Below are positions 50,501-58,860 of a stretch of DNA of 64,000 bases, in pieces; within the stretch, counting starts at the first letter, position 1; every line of letters begins with the position of its first letter. Under the pieces are notes generated by a model, which was not told the DNA's origin, made no database searches, and saw nothing but the letters and a program-made list of their open reading frames with translations. A program made the position numbers and the translations under genes. Origin of the DNA: JAHRVQ01 sp963976815. GTDB taxonomy: Bacteria > Pseudomonadota > Gammaproteobacteria > Pseudomonadales > Azotimanducaceae. The stretch covers positions 29,286 through 93,285 of the forward strand of contig CAXBLU010000014.1 in assembly GCA_963976815.1 (NCBI GenBank), written 5' to 3'.

Positions 50501-52858
50501 ATGAATAAGCTTGGAAAATCCATTGCACGCCCTGTAATGGCGATAATTTCAATGCCGGTGTTCTTTTTTCTTGGGACGATTAGTGAAGTTGCACAGGCAG
50601 AACGTGTGCTGGAGGAAGTTGTTGTCACTGCCCGTAAACGGGAAGAGAGCTTGCAAGATGCTCCCGTGATTATGTCAGCATTCTCAAAACAACAGCTGGA
50701 CGCTTACAATCTAGATCGTATGGAAGATATTGCGGGTATGACACCGGGCTTGAACATTGGCGAAGCCCAGTCTCCTACCGGCGGGACAATTTCGATGCGC
50801 GGGGTTCAGACGGGTACTGCTAGCCCAGCCTTCGACCAGGCTGTCGCGATCGTTGTAGATGGCATTGCAGTTAACCACGCGGGCATTCTTCGGGTATCCC
50901 AGGTTGATAACGCTCAGGTCGAAATTCTAAAGGGCCCACAGGCGTTGTTTTTCGGCAAAAACAGCCCCGGCGGCGTGATTTCGTTTCGAACCTCAGACCC
51001 GGGTGAAGGAACCGAATGGTCGTTCAAAACGGGTTATGAATCTGAAGCCAGGGAAACCTATGCTGAAGGTGTTATTTCTGGAAGGTTCTCCGATGCATTA
51101 GCCGCGCGTTTAGCGGTTTATTATTCTGACATGGACGGCTGGTTGTACAACGATCCAGACCCTGCATTTTTTGGAACACTCTCGGGTGGCGCGGATAGTT
51201 CGAGAATTCCCGCAACTAAAGAGACCTTCTACCGCGGAACATTGCTGTTTGATCCCTCCGATGCTGTTTCTATGCGTTCGAAATTGAGCTACAACAATAC
51301 CGAAGGTACTGCGTATTTTGCCCTCTCCCAACTTGTGAAGTGCCCGTTAGGTGCAGCGCAGGGAGCTCCTACGGACGATTGTAAAGCCAACGACAAGATT
51401 GATAGAAGTGTTGTGCTTCCTGAAATCGCAAACTGGAATCCATTGATGCAAGGGGATCCCTCCAACCGAGGAGAGATTGAGTGGCTGATGGCGAGCCATG
51501 AGATGACGTTCCAGCTATCGGATAGTTTGGAGTTGGTGTCATTAACTGGATACGTTGATGGCGACGATCAACAAAGAACAGCGTTCCAAATAGGGTCTCT
51601 AGGATTCTTTGGCGGTTCTATGGAGATCTATCAAGAGAAGGTGACACAAGAATTTAGACTGACCAGCAATTTTGGTGGCACTGCTAATTTTATGCTGGGT
51701 GCTTTCTACGCTGATGAAGAAGTTGAGTCTGAGTTTAACGTAGGGATCTCCGGTGTTACCCAGGGTTTTCCGGGGTTGCTTGTACCGTTATCTGCTCCTG
51801 ACCCTAGATATGCACAGGATACCAAGAGCTACTCATTGTTTGGCCAGGTCATCTGGGACATCTCCGATACTGTAGAACTGTCAGCTGGCTTACGTTGGAC
51901 TAAAGAGGAGAAAGGTTTTAGTGCTTCCGAGGCGGGTTTAGCGGTAACCAATATTGTCGATTCAGAAGATTTTACCAATACCTCTCCGGAGCTGACTCTG
52001 GCGTGGAGACCAACGGATAACTCCACTTATTTTGTTTCCTATAAGGAAGGCTTTAAGTCCGGTGGGTTTAATACTGCATTCGTATCAGGTGGGTTCGCCG
52101 CACAGGCGCCCAACATAATTGATACATCCTTTGGACAGGAGACCGTTGACGGTTTCGAAGGCGGTGCTAAGTGGATTCTGAAGGATGGCACGCTACGTCT
52201 AAATGCATCTGCTTACTATTATGAGTACGAGGGTATGCAGCTATCGTCATTTGATGGGACCACTATTTCAATTCTGGTACAGAACGCCGGTAAATCCACT
52301 GTTCACGGTTTTGAAATGGACCTGAATTATCTGACGTCTATAGAGGGATTGTCGCTGCGATTTGGCGGTGCATTTAATAGTGCAGAATTCGATGAGTTTC
52401 TTGCTCCCTGTTACGTTGCTCAAACAGCCGCTCAGGGATGCAACATAGGTGGTGGATTAGCTCAGGATCTTGCAGGAGAAACACTTTCCAATGCCCCGGA
52501 TACGAGCATGGTCGCTGGCTTTAGTTTCGCCCGGGAAATCTCCCAGAACCTGAGTTTGTCTACCTCGTGGGACCTGGAGTATTCGAGTGACTATTACACT
52601 CAGACCACACTGGGACCAAATTCTATACAGGACAGCTACACCAGATTGAATGCCAATTTCACCCTGGCTCATCAATCGGGTTGGGAATTGAATTTTGTCG
52701 GCAGAAATTTGACTGAAGAATACGTCATGACTACCGGTACCGATTCATTGTTCACCGGTAACAGTGCATTAGGTATCCCCGCCGACTTTTATTCTTCAGT
52801 GAGTCGTGGTCGAGAGTTTTACCTTCAACTGAAAATTGATTCATCTATTTTTAAATAG
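50501..52858 (+). CDS. TonB-dependent outer-membrane receptor (second)
   Basis: A 785-residue receptor. Signal peptide to about residue 33 ('GTISEVAQA'), TonB box 'LEEVVVTARKREESLQDAPV', plug motifs 'ISMRGVQTG' and 'VEILKGPQALFFGKNSPGG', and a barrel ending 'REFYLQLKIDSSIFK' with the final Phe. It differs clearly from the first receptor at 5428. By position it imports the substrate of the monooxygenase and hydrolase genes downstream. Start follows AAGGGGGATT. Confidence 0.94.
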   Translation: MNKLGKSIARPVMAIISMPVFFFLGTISEVAQAERVLEEVVVTARKREESLQDAPVIMSAFSKQQLDAYNLDRMEDIAGMTPGLNIGEAQSPTGGTISMRGVQTGTASPAFDQAVAIVVDGIAVNHAGILRVSQVDNAQVEILKGPQALFFGKNSPGGVISFRTSDPGEGTEWSFKTGYESEARETYAEGVISGRFSDALAARLAVYYSDMDGWLYNDPDPAFFGTLSGGADSSRIPATKETFYRGTLLFDPSDAVSMRSKLSYNNTEGTAYFALSQLVKCPLGAAQGAPTDDCKANDKIDRSVVLPEIANWNPLMQGDPSNRGEIEWLMASHEMTFQLSDSLELVSLTGYVDGDDQQRTAFQIGSLGFFGGSMEIYQEKVTQEFRLTSNFGGTANFMLGAFYADEEVESEFNVGISGVTQGFPGLLVPLSAPDPRYAQDTKSYSLFGQVIWDISDTVELSAGLRWTKEEKGFSASEAGLAVTNIVDSEDFTNTSPELTLAWRPTDNSTYFVSYKEGFKSGGFNTAFVSGGFAAQAPNIIDTSFGQETVDGFEGGAKWILKDGTLRLNASAYYYEYEGMQLSSFDGTTISILVQNAGKSTVHGFEMDLNYLTSIEGLSLRFGGAFNSAEFDEFLAPCYVAQTAAQGCNIGGGLAQDLAGETLSNAPDTSMVAGFSFAREISQNLSLSTSWDLEYSSDYYTQTTLGPNSIQDSYTRLNANFTLAHQSGWELNFVGRNLTEEYVMTTGTDSLFTGNSALGIPADFYSSVSRGREFYLQLKIDSSIFK

Positions 52859-52899
52859 TTGAGCGAAGCCGACAGGTATTTATAACTGTTTACCCCCTA

Positions 52900-52935
52900 G
52901 TGGATTGTCCCCAGGTTTGATCGGGGGCAATCCAC
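52900..52935 (+). repeat. Long hairpin between TonB receptor and monooxygenase genes
   Basis: GTGGATTGTCCCC (52900-52912) and GGGGGCAATCCAC (52923-52935) pair over 13 positions with one G-U type mismatch around a ten-base loop. Only a weak T-rich tail follows. It may attenuate transcription between the receptor and monooxygenase. Its left arm also contains ATTGTCCCC, identical to half of the AraC box. Confidence 0.8.
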
Positions 52936-52978
52936 GCCTCTAACATTTTTAAGATTCTCAGATTGTCAGGAAGTCAAT

Positions 52979-54778
52979 ATGTCAAAGCACAAAAAGCCAG
53001 ATTCATATTATGCAGATATTAAACAAAAATTTGCCGAGGAACGTGATCTACGTCTGGCTCACCGGCCTGAAGGTACCGCCCAATTCACTTCTGATCTTAG
53101 TGGTGAACTTGGCCAGTACGCCGTAGATCCGCTTGTTGGAGAACTTGAACAACGAGAGCCGATTGATGACCAGGTTGAAGTATTATTCATCGGTGGCGGT
53201 TTTTCTGCTCTCTTGACCTGCGCCCAACTACGAAAAAAAGGCGTGGAAAATATACGCATCGTCGAGCGGGGCGGAGATGTTGGCGGTACCTGGTACTGGA
53301 ATCGATATCCAGGAATAGCCTGTGACGTGGTGTCCTACGACTATCTGCCATTGCTTGATGAAATGGACTACGTCCCACTAAATCAATATTCCGGTGGCAA
53401 GGAGATTTATACGCACTGTCAGGCGATCGCTAAAAAATACAATCTGTATGATGCAGCAGTCTTTAACACAACAATTCTATCGACCGTTTGGAATGAAGAA
53501 GAACAATTATGGCACCTTAAATCCGATCGTGGTGATCATATGCGGGCACAATTTGTGATCTGTGCAAACGGCACCCTCTCCCAGCCAAAATTGTCAAAGA
53601 TTTCTGGTATGAAAAGCTTCGAAGGTCATTCCTTCCATACGTCACGATGGGATTACGACTATACCGGTCAAAACCTGGAGAACTTACAGGATAAGGTTGT
53701 TGGTGTTATTGGTACAGGCGCAAGCGCGGTCCAGGTTGTGCCTGAAATTGCAAAAGCAGCAAAAGAAGTATTTGTGTTTCAGCGTACTCCATCGTCGATT
53801 GATATTCGTGAAGAGGGTCCAACTGACCCAAACTGGGCGCGGTCTCTTGAGCCCGGCTGGCAGTCAAAACGGCGAGCTGCGGCAATTGAATTGTCCGAGC
53901 TTCCGTTGATGATGCGCATGTCAACAGCACCCAGTGCGACGAAGTCCGTTAAGCTCGATGAAAAAAAATGGGCTGAAAAGAAAAGCGCGATTGAGGCGAT
54001 GACACGGGAAGAAAAAATTAAAGCCCAGGAAAATGCCAACATCGACTACATGATGAGTCTGCATAAACGGATCGATTCAATCGTAAAAGACAAAGACACA
54101 GCGGATGCACTCAAACCCTGGTATATGTTTATGTGCAAACGGCCGTGTTTCCATAATGAATATCTCCCTACATTCAATCGACCCAATGTACACCTGGTAG
54201 ATACACACGGAGAGGGTATTACCGAGATTACGGCCGAAGGGCCGAAGTTTGAGGGTGAGACTTACAAGCTCGATCTGCTCATTTATGCGACTGGTTTTGA
54301 GATTCAGAAGACCGGTACCTACAACGAGATTGTTGGGGAGGATGCGATTCGCCTGGACGACAAATACAAAGACGGCATTCGAACGCTGTTTGGTATCCAC
54401 AGCCGAGGCTATCCTAATTTATTTATTATGGGGGGTTACCAGGCTAGTTATCAGTTCAACCTGACTGAGATGTTACAGACCCAGGGCGACCATATTGCTG
54501 AGTGCATCGATTACGTTCGCAACAACGGATATCAGGCGATGAATCCAGTTGAAGAGTCTGAGGAAGAATGGGTGCAAAAGGTGATTCAGTCCCGAGGTAA
54601 AACCAGCTGGAATCAAGACTGCACTCCGGGTTATTACAATTTTGAAGGTGAGTCGAACCGACGTCAGGATGGTAACTACAATGGTACTTTTAATAGTTAC
54701 ATTGAAGCGATGAAAGCAGCCAGAGACCAAATGACGGATACGTTTTCGTTTTCAAAATCGACTAACAAAGCCGGGTAG
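52979..54778 (+). CDS. Baeyer-Villiger-type flavin monooxygenase
   Basis: A 599-residue FAD/NADPH monooxygenase. FAD loop 'LFIGGGFSALLT' (about 69-80), 'GGTWYWNRYPGIACDV', the fingerprint FEGHSFHTSRWD (214-225, F-x-G-x3-H-x3-W-D) and the NADPH loop 'GVIGTGASA' (242-250). This set defines type I Baeyer-Villiger monooxygenases, which insert oxygen next to a ketone to give an ester or lactone. The esterase-like gene begins six bases after its stop, a logical next step. Confidence 0.93.
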   Translation: MSKHKKPDSYYADIKQKFAEERDLRLAHRPEGTAQFTSDLSGELGQYAVDPLVGELEQREPIDDQVEVLFIGGGFSALLTCAQLRKKGVENIRIVERGGDVGGTWYWNRYPGIACDVVSYDYLPLLDEMDYVPLNQYSGGKEIYTHCQAIAKKYNLYDAAVFNTTILSTVWNEEEQLWHLKSDRGDHMRAQFVICANGTLSQPKLSKISGMKSFEGHSFHTSRWDYDYTGQNLENLQDKVVGVIGTGASAVQVVPEIAKAAKEVFVFQRTPSSIDIREEGPTDPNWARSLEPGWQSKRRAAAIELSELPLMMRMSTAPSATKSVKLDEKKWAEKKSAIEAMTREEKIKAQENANIDYMMSLHKRIDSIVKDKDTADALKPWYMFMCKRPCFHNEYLPTFNRPNVHLVDTHGEGITEITAEGPKFEGETYKLDLLIYATGFEIQKTGTYNEIVGEDAIRLDDKYKDGIRTLFGIHSRGYPNLFIMGGYQASYQFNLTEMLQTQGDHIAECIDYVRNNGYQAMNPVEESEEEWVQKVIQSRGKTSWNQDCTPGYYNFEGESNRRQDGNYNGTFNSYIEAMKAARDQMTDTFSFSKSTNKAG

Positions 54779-54784
54779 AATGCT

Positions 54785-55924
54785 GTGACTGAACGAATGG
54801 CGAGTATGGATGCTCTCGGACTTGATCCAAGAAGGGTTCAAGATCTGCTTAGTCGGGTTGAACGAGATGTAGCAGCTGGAGTACTGCCGGCGGCGCAAGT
54901 GGCCCTTGCTCGCCACGGCAAGGTCGGGGTAGCAAAGAGTTTTGGTGCTGCGAGTGATCAGTCTTTGATCTGTTTATTCTCCGCAACCAAGGGTGTTGTC
55001 TCTGCAGCAGCGTGGTTGTTGTTTCAGGAAGGCAAGCTGGATGAAGAAGAGTTTGTTGCCGACATCATTCCGGAGTTCGGGACGCACGGTAAAGATCAAA
55101 TTACGGTGCAACAGCTTTTTACCCATACCTCCGGATTTCCCTATGCGCCATTTTCTCCCCTCGAGTGGAACTCAAAGCAGGAGACCCTGGCCCGTTTTGC
55201 AAAATGGCGGTTGACCCGGGAGCCAGGCACCAGGTTTGAATACCATGCATCTTCATCCATGTGGGTTATTGCAGAGTTGATCGAGCGGCGCGGTGGGCTA
55301 CCGTTTACACAGTTCATTCGCGAACGCATGCTCGACCCTCTGGGACTTAACGACTTATATATTGGTTTACCTGAAGCTGAACACCAACGTACGCTACCCG
55401 TAGAACACTGCGGTGAAGCAATGGCTGCAGACGAGTTAAAGAAGTTGGGTTTGCCGCCTGAAATCACCGAAGACATCCTGCTGATTTATAATCGTGCTGA
55501 TGTGCGTGCGGTCGGTGCTCCGGCCAGCGGTGGTTATTCGAATGCAATCGATTTGGCATTGCTTTATCAAGCAATGCTGAATGGCGGCATTGATGGGGGT
55601 GTTGAGCTCTGGAACCAGGAAATTCGAGCAAGTGTACGAGAAATCCGTACCGGCAGTTTCATCGAAGGAATGTTTAGAACGCCTGCGAACAGAGGGCTTG
55701 GGATTATTGTCAGCGGTGACGCAACAAGGCACCGACGTGGCTTTGGTGTGAGCAATTCTCCCCTGGCCTTTGGCCATAATGGTGTAGGTGGGCAATTGGC
55801 CTGGGCTGATCCAGCTACTGGTATATCGTTAGCGTTTTTGACGCCTGGTCACGATCGCAATATCATGCAACAGATTGAGCGTGGTGCAGAGATCAGCCGG
55901 CTGGCTGCGGATTGTGCGCTGTAG
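54785..55924 (+). CDS. Class C beta-lactamase-like serine hydrolase/esterase
   Basis: A 379-residue hydrolase with S66-x-x-K69 in 'FSATKG', the tyrosine element Y153-H-A-S in 'FEYHASSSMWVIAELIERRG', and H-x-G in 'FGHNGVGGQLAWADP'. No signal peptide, so it is cytosolic and more likely an esterase (EstB-like) than a beta-lactamase. It starts six bases behind the monooxygenase and would cleave the ester formed by it. GTG start. A strong terminator follows. Confidence 0.9.
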   Translation: MTERMASMDALGLDPRRVQDLLSRVERDVAAGVLPAAQVALARHGKVGVAKSFGAASDQSLICLFSATKGVVSAAAWLLFQEGKLDEEEFVADIIPEFGTHGKDQITVQQLFTHTSGFPYAPFSPLEWNSKQETLARFAKWRLTREPGTRFEYHASSSMWVIAELIERRGGLPFTQFIRERMLDPLGLNDLYIGLPEAEHQRTLPVEHCGEAMAADELKKLGLPPEITEDILLIYNRADVRAVGAPASGGYSNAIDLALLYQAMLNGGIDGGVELWNQEIRASVREIRTGSFIEGMFRTPANRGLGIIVSGDATRHRRGFGVSNSPLAFGHNGVGGQLAWADPATGISLAFLTPGHDRNIMQQIERGAEISRLAADCAL

Positions 55925-55980
55925 TAATGAAAAATTGTAGCAATAAGAAAACGTAGTTTCGAAAAAATGTAGTCATTAAA

Positions 55981-56017
55981 AAAAAGAGGCCCGGGTGAAA
56001 ACCCAGGCCTCTTTTTT
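55981..56017. terminator. Bidirectional intrinsic terminator
   Basis: AAAAAGAGGCCCGGGT (55981-55996) pairs with ACCCAGGCCTCTTTTT (56001-56016) with a single mismatch and a GAAA tetraloop. A runs on the left and T runs on the right make it usable from both sides. It sits between the convergent serine hydrolase and D-aminoacylase-like genes. Confidence 0.93.
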
Positions 56018-56040
56018 TATCTTTCGTTTTTACTTTCTTG

Positions 56041-57750
56041 TTAGCCAGTCGCTTGAGAAACCACTTTACCAGGGCATTCACCTGTGTGTTCTCCATCACG
56101 AAATGTTATAGCACCATTGACACAGACTAGATCGTAGCCACCAGCCCGGACCTGCTTTCGCCAATCATTGTCAGGAAGGTCGTAGGCGCGCCTAAATGCG
56201 TCGGTATCTGAATAGAGTTTGTCAAGATCGTAAACCAGGATGTCAGCGGCCATGCCTTCTTTTATCGTGCCACGATCTGCGATGCCGAAAACCTCCATCG
56301 GTAAGCCACTCATTTTCTGGTGTGCTTCCTCCAGGGTGATGATCTCTTGATCACGGACAAGGTTAACCAGAAAATCAGTTCCCCAGTGTCCAGCACTGAA
56401 GATTTTAAGGTGTGCACCGCCATCAGAGCCGCCGGGAATCATGCGTTCATGCATAAAAATTTCCCTTAAGATAGTCGGATTCGATGCGGTAGCGAAAGGT
56501 GATCGTAGTACAGCCGCGCCATTGGAGCTGAGTAGCAGTTCGGCGAAGAGATCAACTATGTTCATGCCAGTTTCTTTGGCAACCTCTCCGAGTATCCGAC
56601 CCTCAACGTCTTTGTGCTCAGCGCTGTCAGCAACTGACACGGCGACGAATCTATCAAGATCAGCCCCTACCGCAATAAATTTGATTGGATCATAGGCATC
56701 ACGAAGTCGTTGGCGAAATACTGGGTCACGCAACAATTCGAGACGCTTGGCATTCGAAGGTGCATAGGAAAGTTCTCTGAAGGTATCATCTGAATCAAAT
56801 AGTGTCAGGGTATCAAGAGATATCTCTGTCCAAATTCGATGGCAAAAAGAAGCGGCCCACATATCGAGTCCCTCTTCTCGCATTGAATCCAGCCAGGAAA
56901 GGCCAGACTTGTGAACCGGGACCTCATCATTGGTTGGAATTAGGTTGTGAAAGACCGGTCGGCCTGTTGCGCGAGCGAGCTGCTCCGACGCTCGAATTGT
57001 ATCGTCCATACCGGGCACCCCGGAGAGGCATTGAATGATGCCATCGCCACGGTCTTTCAGTACCATGCCAATCTCACACAGCTGATCGACATCCATGACG
57101 TCACAGGGCATAGGGCTGCCATCAAAATCCAGGTGGACGTTGTTTTCTTCCAGATAGGAACAGGAAAAGCCAAGCGCGCCCGCATCCATTGCTTCGTTTA
57201 AGAGTTGCTTAATTTCCGCCATTTCACTTTCGGTTGCAGGTCGGCTCTTAGCCGCGTCTATGCCCATAACAAATATTAGCAGCGCGTTGAGAGGTACGTA
57301 GGCCATTGCGTTGACGGCCTTATCCGTAGATCTTAATGAAGTAAGGAATTCAGGAAATGACTGCCAGTCCCAGGGGAGGCTTGCCTTCTGGTGGGAAATC
57401 GGGATTTGTTCCACATTCTCCATCATGATCATGTAGCGTTCCTGATGCTCTGTACGGCAGGGTGCAAAACCGAATCCGCAGTTGGTCATCACAACAGTTG
57501 TTACGCCGTTCTGACCGCCATCAGCACAGGTAGGATCTCTAAATATTTGCGCGTCATAATGGGTGTGATGGTCAACAAAACCTGGCGCTACAATCATGCC
57601 CGCTGCATCTACCAGCTCGGTTGCATCTTCAGTAATGTCACCGATCTTAACGATCTTGCCATCTTTTATGCCTATATCTGCCTGAAAACGCGGTGCGCCC
57701 GTGCCATCGACAACAGTGCCCTGCTTGAGCAACAAATCATAAGTCGCCAT
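56041..57750 (-). CDS. N-acyl-D-amino-acid deacylase-like amidohydrolase
   Basis: A 569-residue metal-dependent hydrolase of the D-aminoacylase group: 'DLLLKQGTVVDGTGAPRFQA', metal ligands in 'APGFVDHHTHYDAQ', 'VVMTNCGFGFAPCR', 'IPGGSDGGAHLKIFSAGHWG' and 'GTIKEGMAADILVYDLDKL'. Homologs hydrolyse N-acyl amino acids or related amides, but many in catabolic islands have unknown substrates. The ATG at 57750 follows GAGGGAGAG; an ATG at 57798 adds 16 residues without a good ribosome site. Box C lies about 150 bases upstream. Confidence 0.9.
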   Translation of the reverse strand: MATYDLLLKQGTVVDGTGAPRFQADIGIKDGKIVKIGDITEDATELVDAAGMIVAPGFVDHHTHYDAQIFRDPTCADGGQNGVTTVVMTNCGFGFAPCRTEHQERYMIMMENVEQIPISHQKASLPWDWQSFPEFLTSLRSTDKAVNAMAYVPLNALLIFVMGIDAAKSRPATESEMAEIKQLLNEAMDAGALGFSCSYLEENNVHLDFDGSPMPCDVMDVDQLCEIGMVLKDRGDGIIQCLSGVPGMDDTIRASEQLARATGRPVFHNLIPTNDEVPVHKSGLSWLDSMREEGLDMWAASFCHRIWTEISLDTLTLFDSDDTFRELSYAPSNAKRLELLRDPVFRQRLRDAYDPIKFIAVGADLDRFVAVSVADSAEHKDVEGRILGEVAKETGMNIVDLFAELLLSSNGAAVLRSPFATASNPTILREIFMHERMIPGGSDGGAHLKIFSAGHWGTDFLVNLVRDQEIITLEEAHQKMSGLPMEVFGIADRGTIKEGMAADILVYDLDKLYSDTDAFRRAYDLPDNDWRKQVRAGGYDLVCVNGAITFRDGEHTGECPGKVVSQATG

Positions 57751-57900
57751 TAATATCTCTCCCTCAGTGTTGTACCGGTTGTATGTTATTTTTTTCAATC
57801 TAATGGCAACGCACCCTGCGTTTACAAAGCAATGCCACCTTGAGTGTTCACATTACAAGTCACGCGGGGAGAGCAACAAGGTCTCTTATAGGCAGTTCAA

Positions 57901-57919
57901 ACAGGGCAATTGCGCTCAT
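57901..57919 (-). promoter_or_regulatory. Putative AraC box C, before the D-aminoacylase-like gene
   Basis: The + strand reads ACAGGGCAATTGCGCTCAT; 15 of 19 positions agree with box B, and 12 of the last 13 (CAATTGCGCTCAT against CAATTTCGCTCAT). It is about 150 bases upstream of the gene on the minus strand, in the same orientation as the other copies. The plus-strand lipoprotein gene starts 98 bases on its other side. Confidence 0.5.
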
Positions 57920-58017
57920 TAGTTTTTGTTTTTGATTGAGGCAATGTGTCAGGGAAATTGGTGAAGCATGCGAACGAGGCGTAGACTTTACAGACGAACA
58001 CAATCTGCTGGTGAATC

Positions 58018-58674
58018 ATGTCAATGCTAAGACCTTACTTGAATACGAGCATCCTAACCGTCCTGTTGGGGTTTTCCGTTGTGGCGTGCGCTTCTGGGGA
58101 TAGAGCTGGATTAAAGAACAGTGCAGCGTCATCGATAGATGAGGCAACCGCGGTTCAGCAGCGGTTGGCGGTTGATACTCTGGCAAAAAAACTGGATATA
58201 GAGCCAGGCGCGATCAAGGTCATCCGGGTATCTCGGATTGATTGGCGTAACGCGGGTTTAGGCTGCGCCGCACCGGGCGAGATGTACGCCCAGGTGATTA
58301 CACCGGGCTATATCGCATTACTGATCGCAGAGGGTAAACAGTATCGTGTCCATATGGCGGGAGAACGGGCGTTGGTTTGTGATCTTAGTCGAATTCCTGG
58401 CGGGGTTGGCATTGCGCGGCAGGAGTTGTTGGAAAAAGCCGCAGTTGCGGATCTTGCTAAACGGCTTGGTATAGACAAAGAGGGCATTTCGATTGCCGAG
58501 TCTAAGCCGGCTATCTGGCCGGATACGCGAATGGGGTGCGGTGGTGTCGTAGAGGACAGCGAAAGGATTCAAGTGCGAGGTTACAGCATGAGTCTGGAGT
58601 TTAACGGTAGAACGTTTGAATACCGAACCGATCAGACCCAAGTTCAACCTTGCCCCGATATCGCGACAGACTAA
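58018..58674 (+). CDS. Lipoprotein with two copies of a small domain
   Basis: A 218-residue exported protein with a lipobox ('LLGFSVVAC', Cys about residue 24). The mature part contains two related units of about 70 residues. Each has LAK-x-L-x-I, then W, G-C, G-Y, an L-x3-G-x2-Y stretch and a last Cys ('DTLAKKLDIEPGAIKVIRVS' and 'ADLAKRLGIDKEGISIAESK'). Each unit thus has a cysteine pair that could form a disulfide. I recall similar repeats in secreted lipoproteins but know no function. It faces the large subtilisin gene tail to tail. Confidence 0.7.
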   Translation: MSMLRPYLNTSILTVLLGFSVVACASGDRAGLKNSAASSIDEATAVQQRLAVDTLAKKLDIEPGAIKVIRVSRIDWRNAGLGCAAPGEMYAQVITPGYIALLIAEGKQYRVHMAGERALVCDLSRIPGGVGIARQELLEKAAVADLAKRLGIDKEGISIAESKPAIWPDTRMGCGGVVEDSERIQVRGYSMSLEFNGRTFEYRTDQTQVQPCPDIATD

Positions 58675-58689
58675 GCTAAAAGGTGTGTA

Positions 58690-58769
58690 GGAAAGAGATT
58701 ATTGGAAACAGGTTGTAGGAAACAGATTGTAGGAAACAGATTGTAGAAAAACAGGTCGTAGAAAACGGG
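58690..58769. repeat. 14-bp tandem repeat array
   Basis: About five and a half units of GGAAACAGATTGTA run without gaps: 58690 (diverged), 58704, 58718, 58732, 58746 (one extra base) and a partial one at 58761. Units two and three are identical over 14 bases. The array lies between the lipoprotein stop and the subtilisin terminator. The unit is not a multiple of three and no gene crosses it. Confidence 0.92.
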
Positions 58770-58787
58770 ATCATACAACCAAGCGGC

Positions 58788-58836
58788 AAAAAAAGCTGAG
58801 TCAAAGTAAGAATTGTACATTCATACTTTGACTCAA
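58788..58836 (-). terminator. Intrinsic terminator of the subtilisin gene
   Basis: TGAGTCAAAGTA (58797-58808) and TACTTTGACTCA (58824-58835) form a perfect 12-pair stem with a 15-base loop. Read on the minus strand the stem is followed by GC and a run of seven T. It lies 25 bases beyond the subtilisin stop. Confidence 0.85.
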
Positions 58837-58860
58837 AAGAAGCGGAACTTCGCGTGGTGA

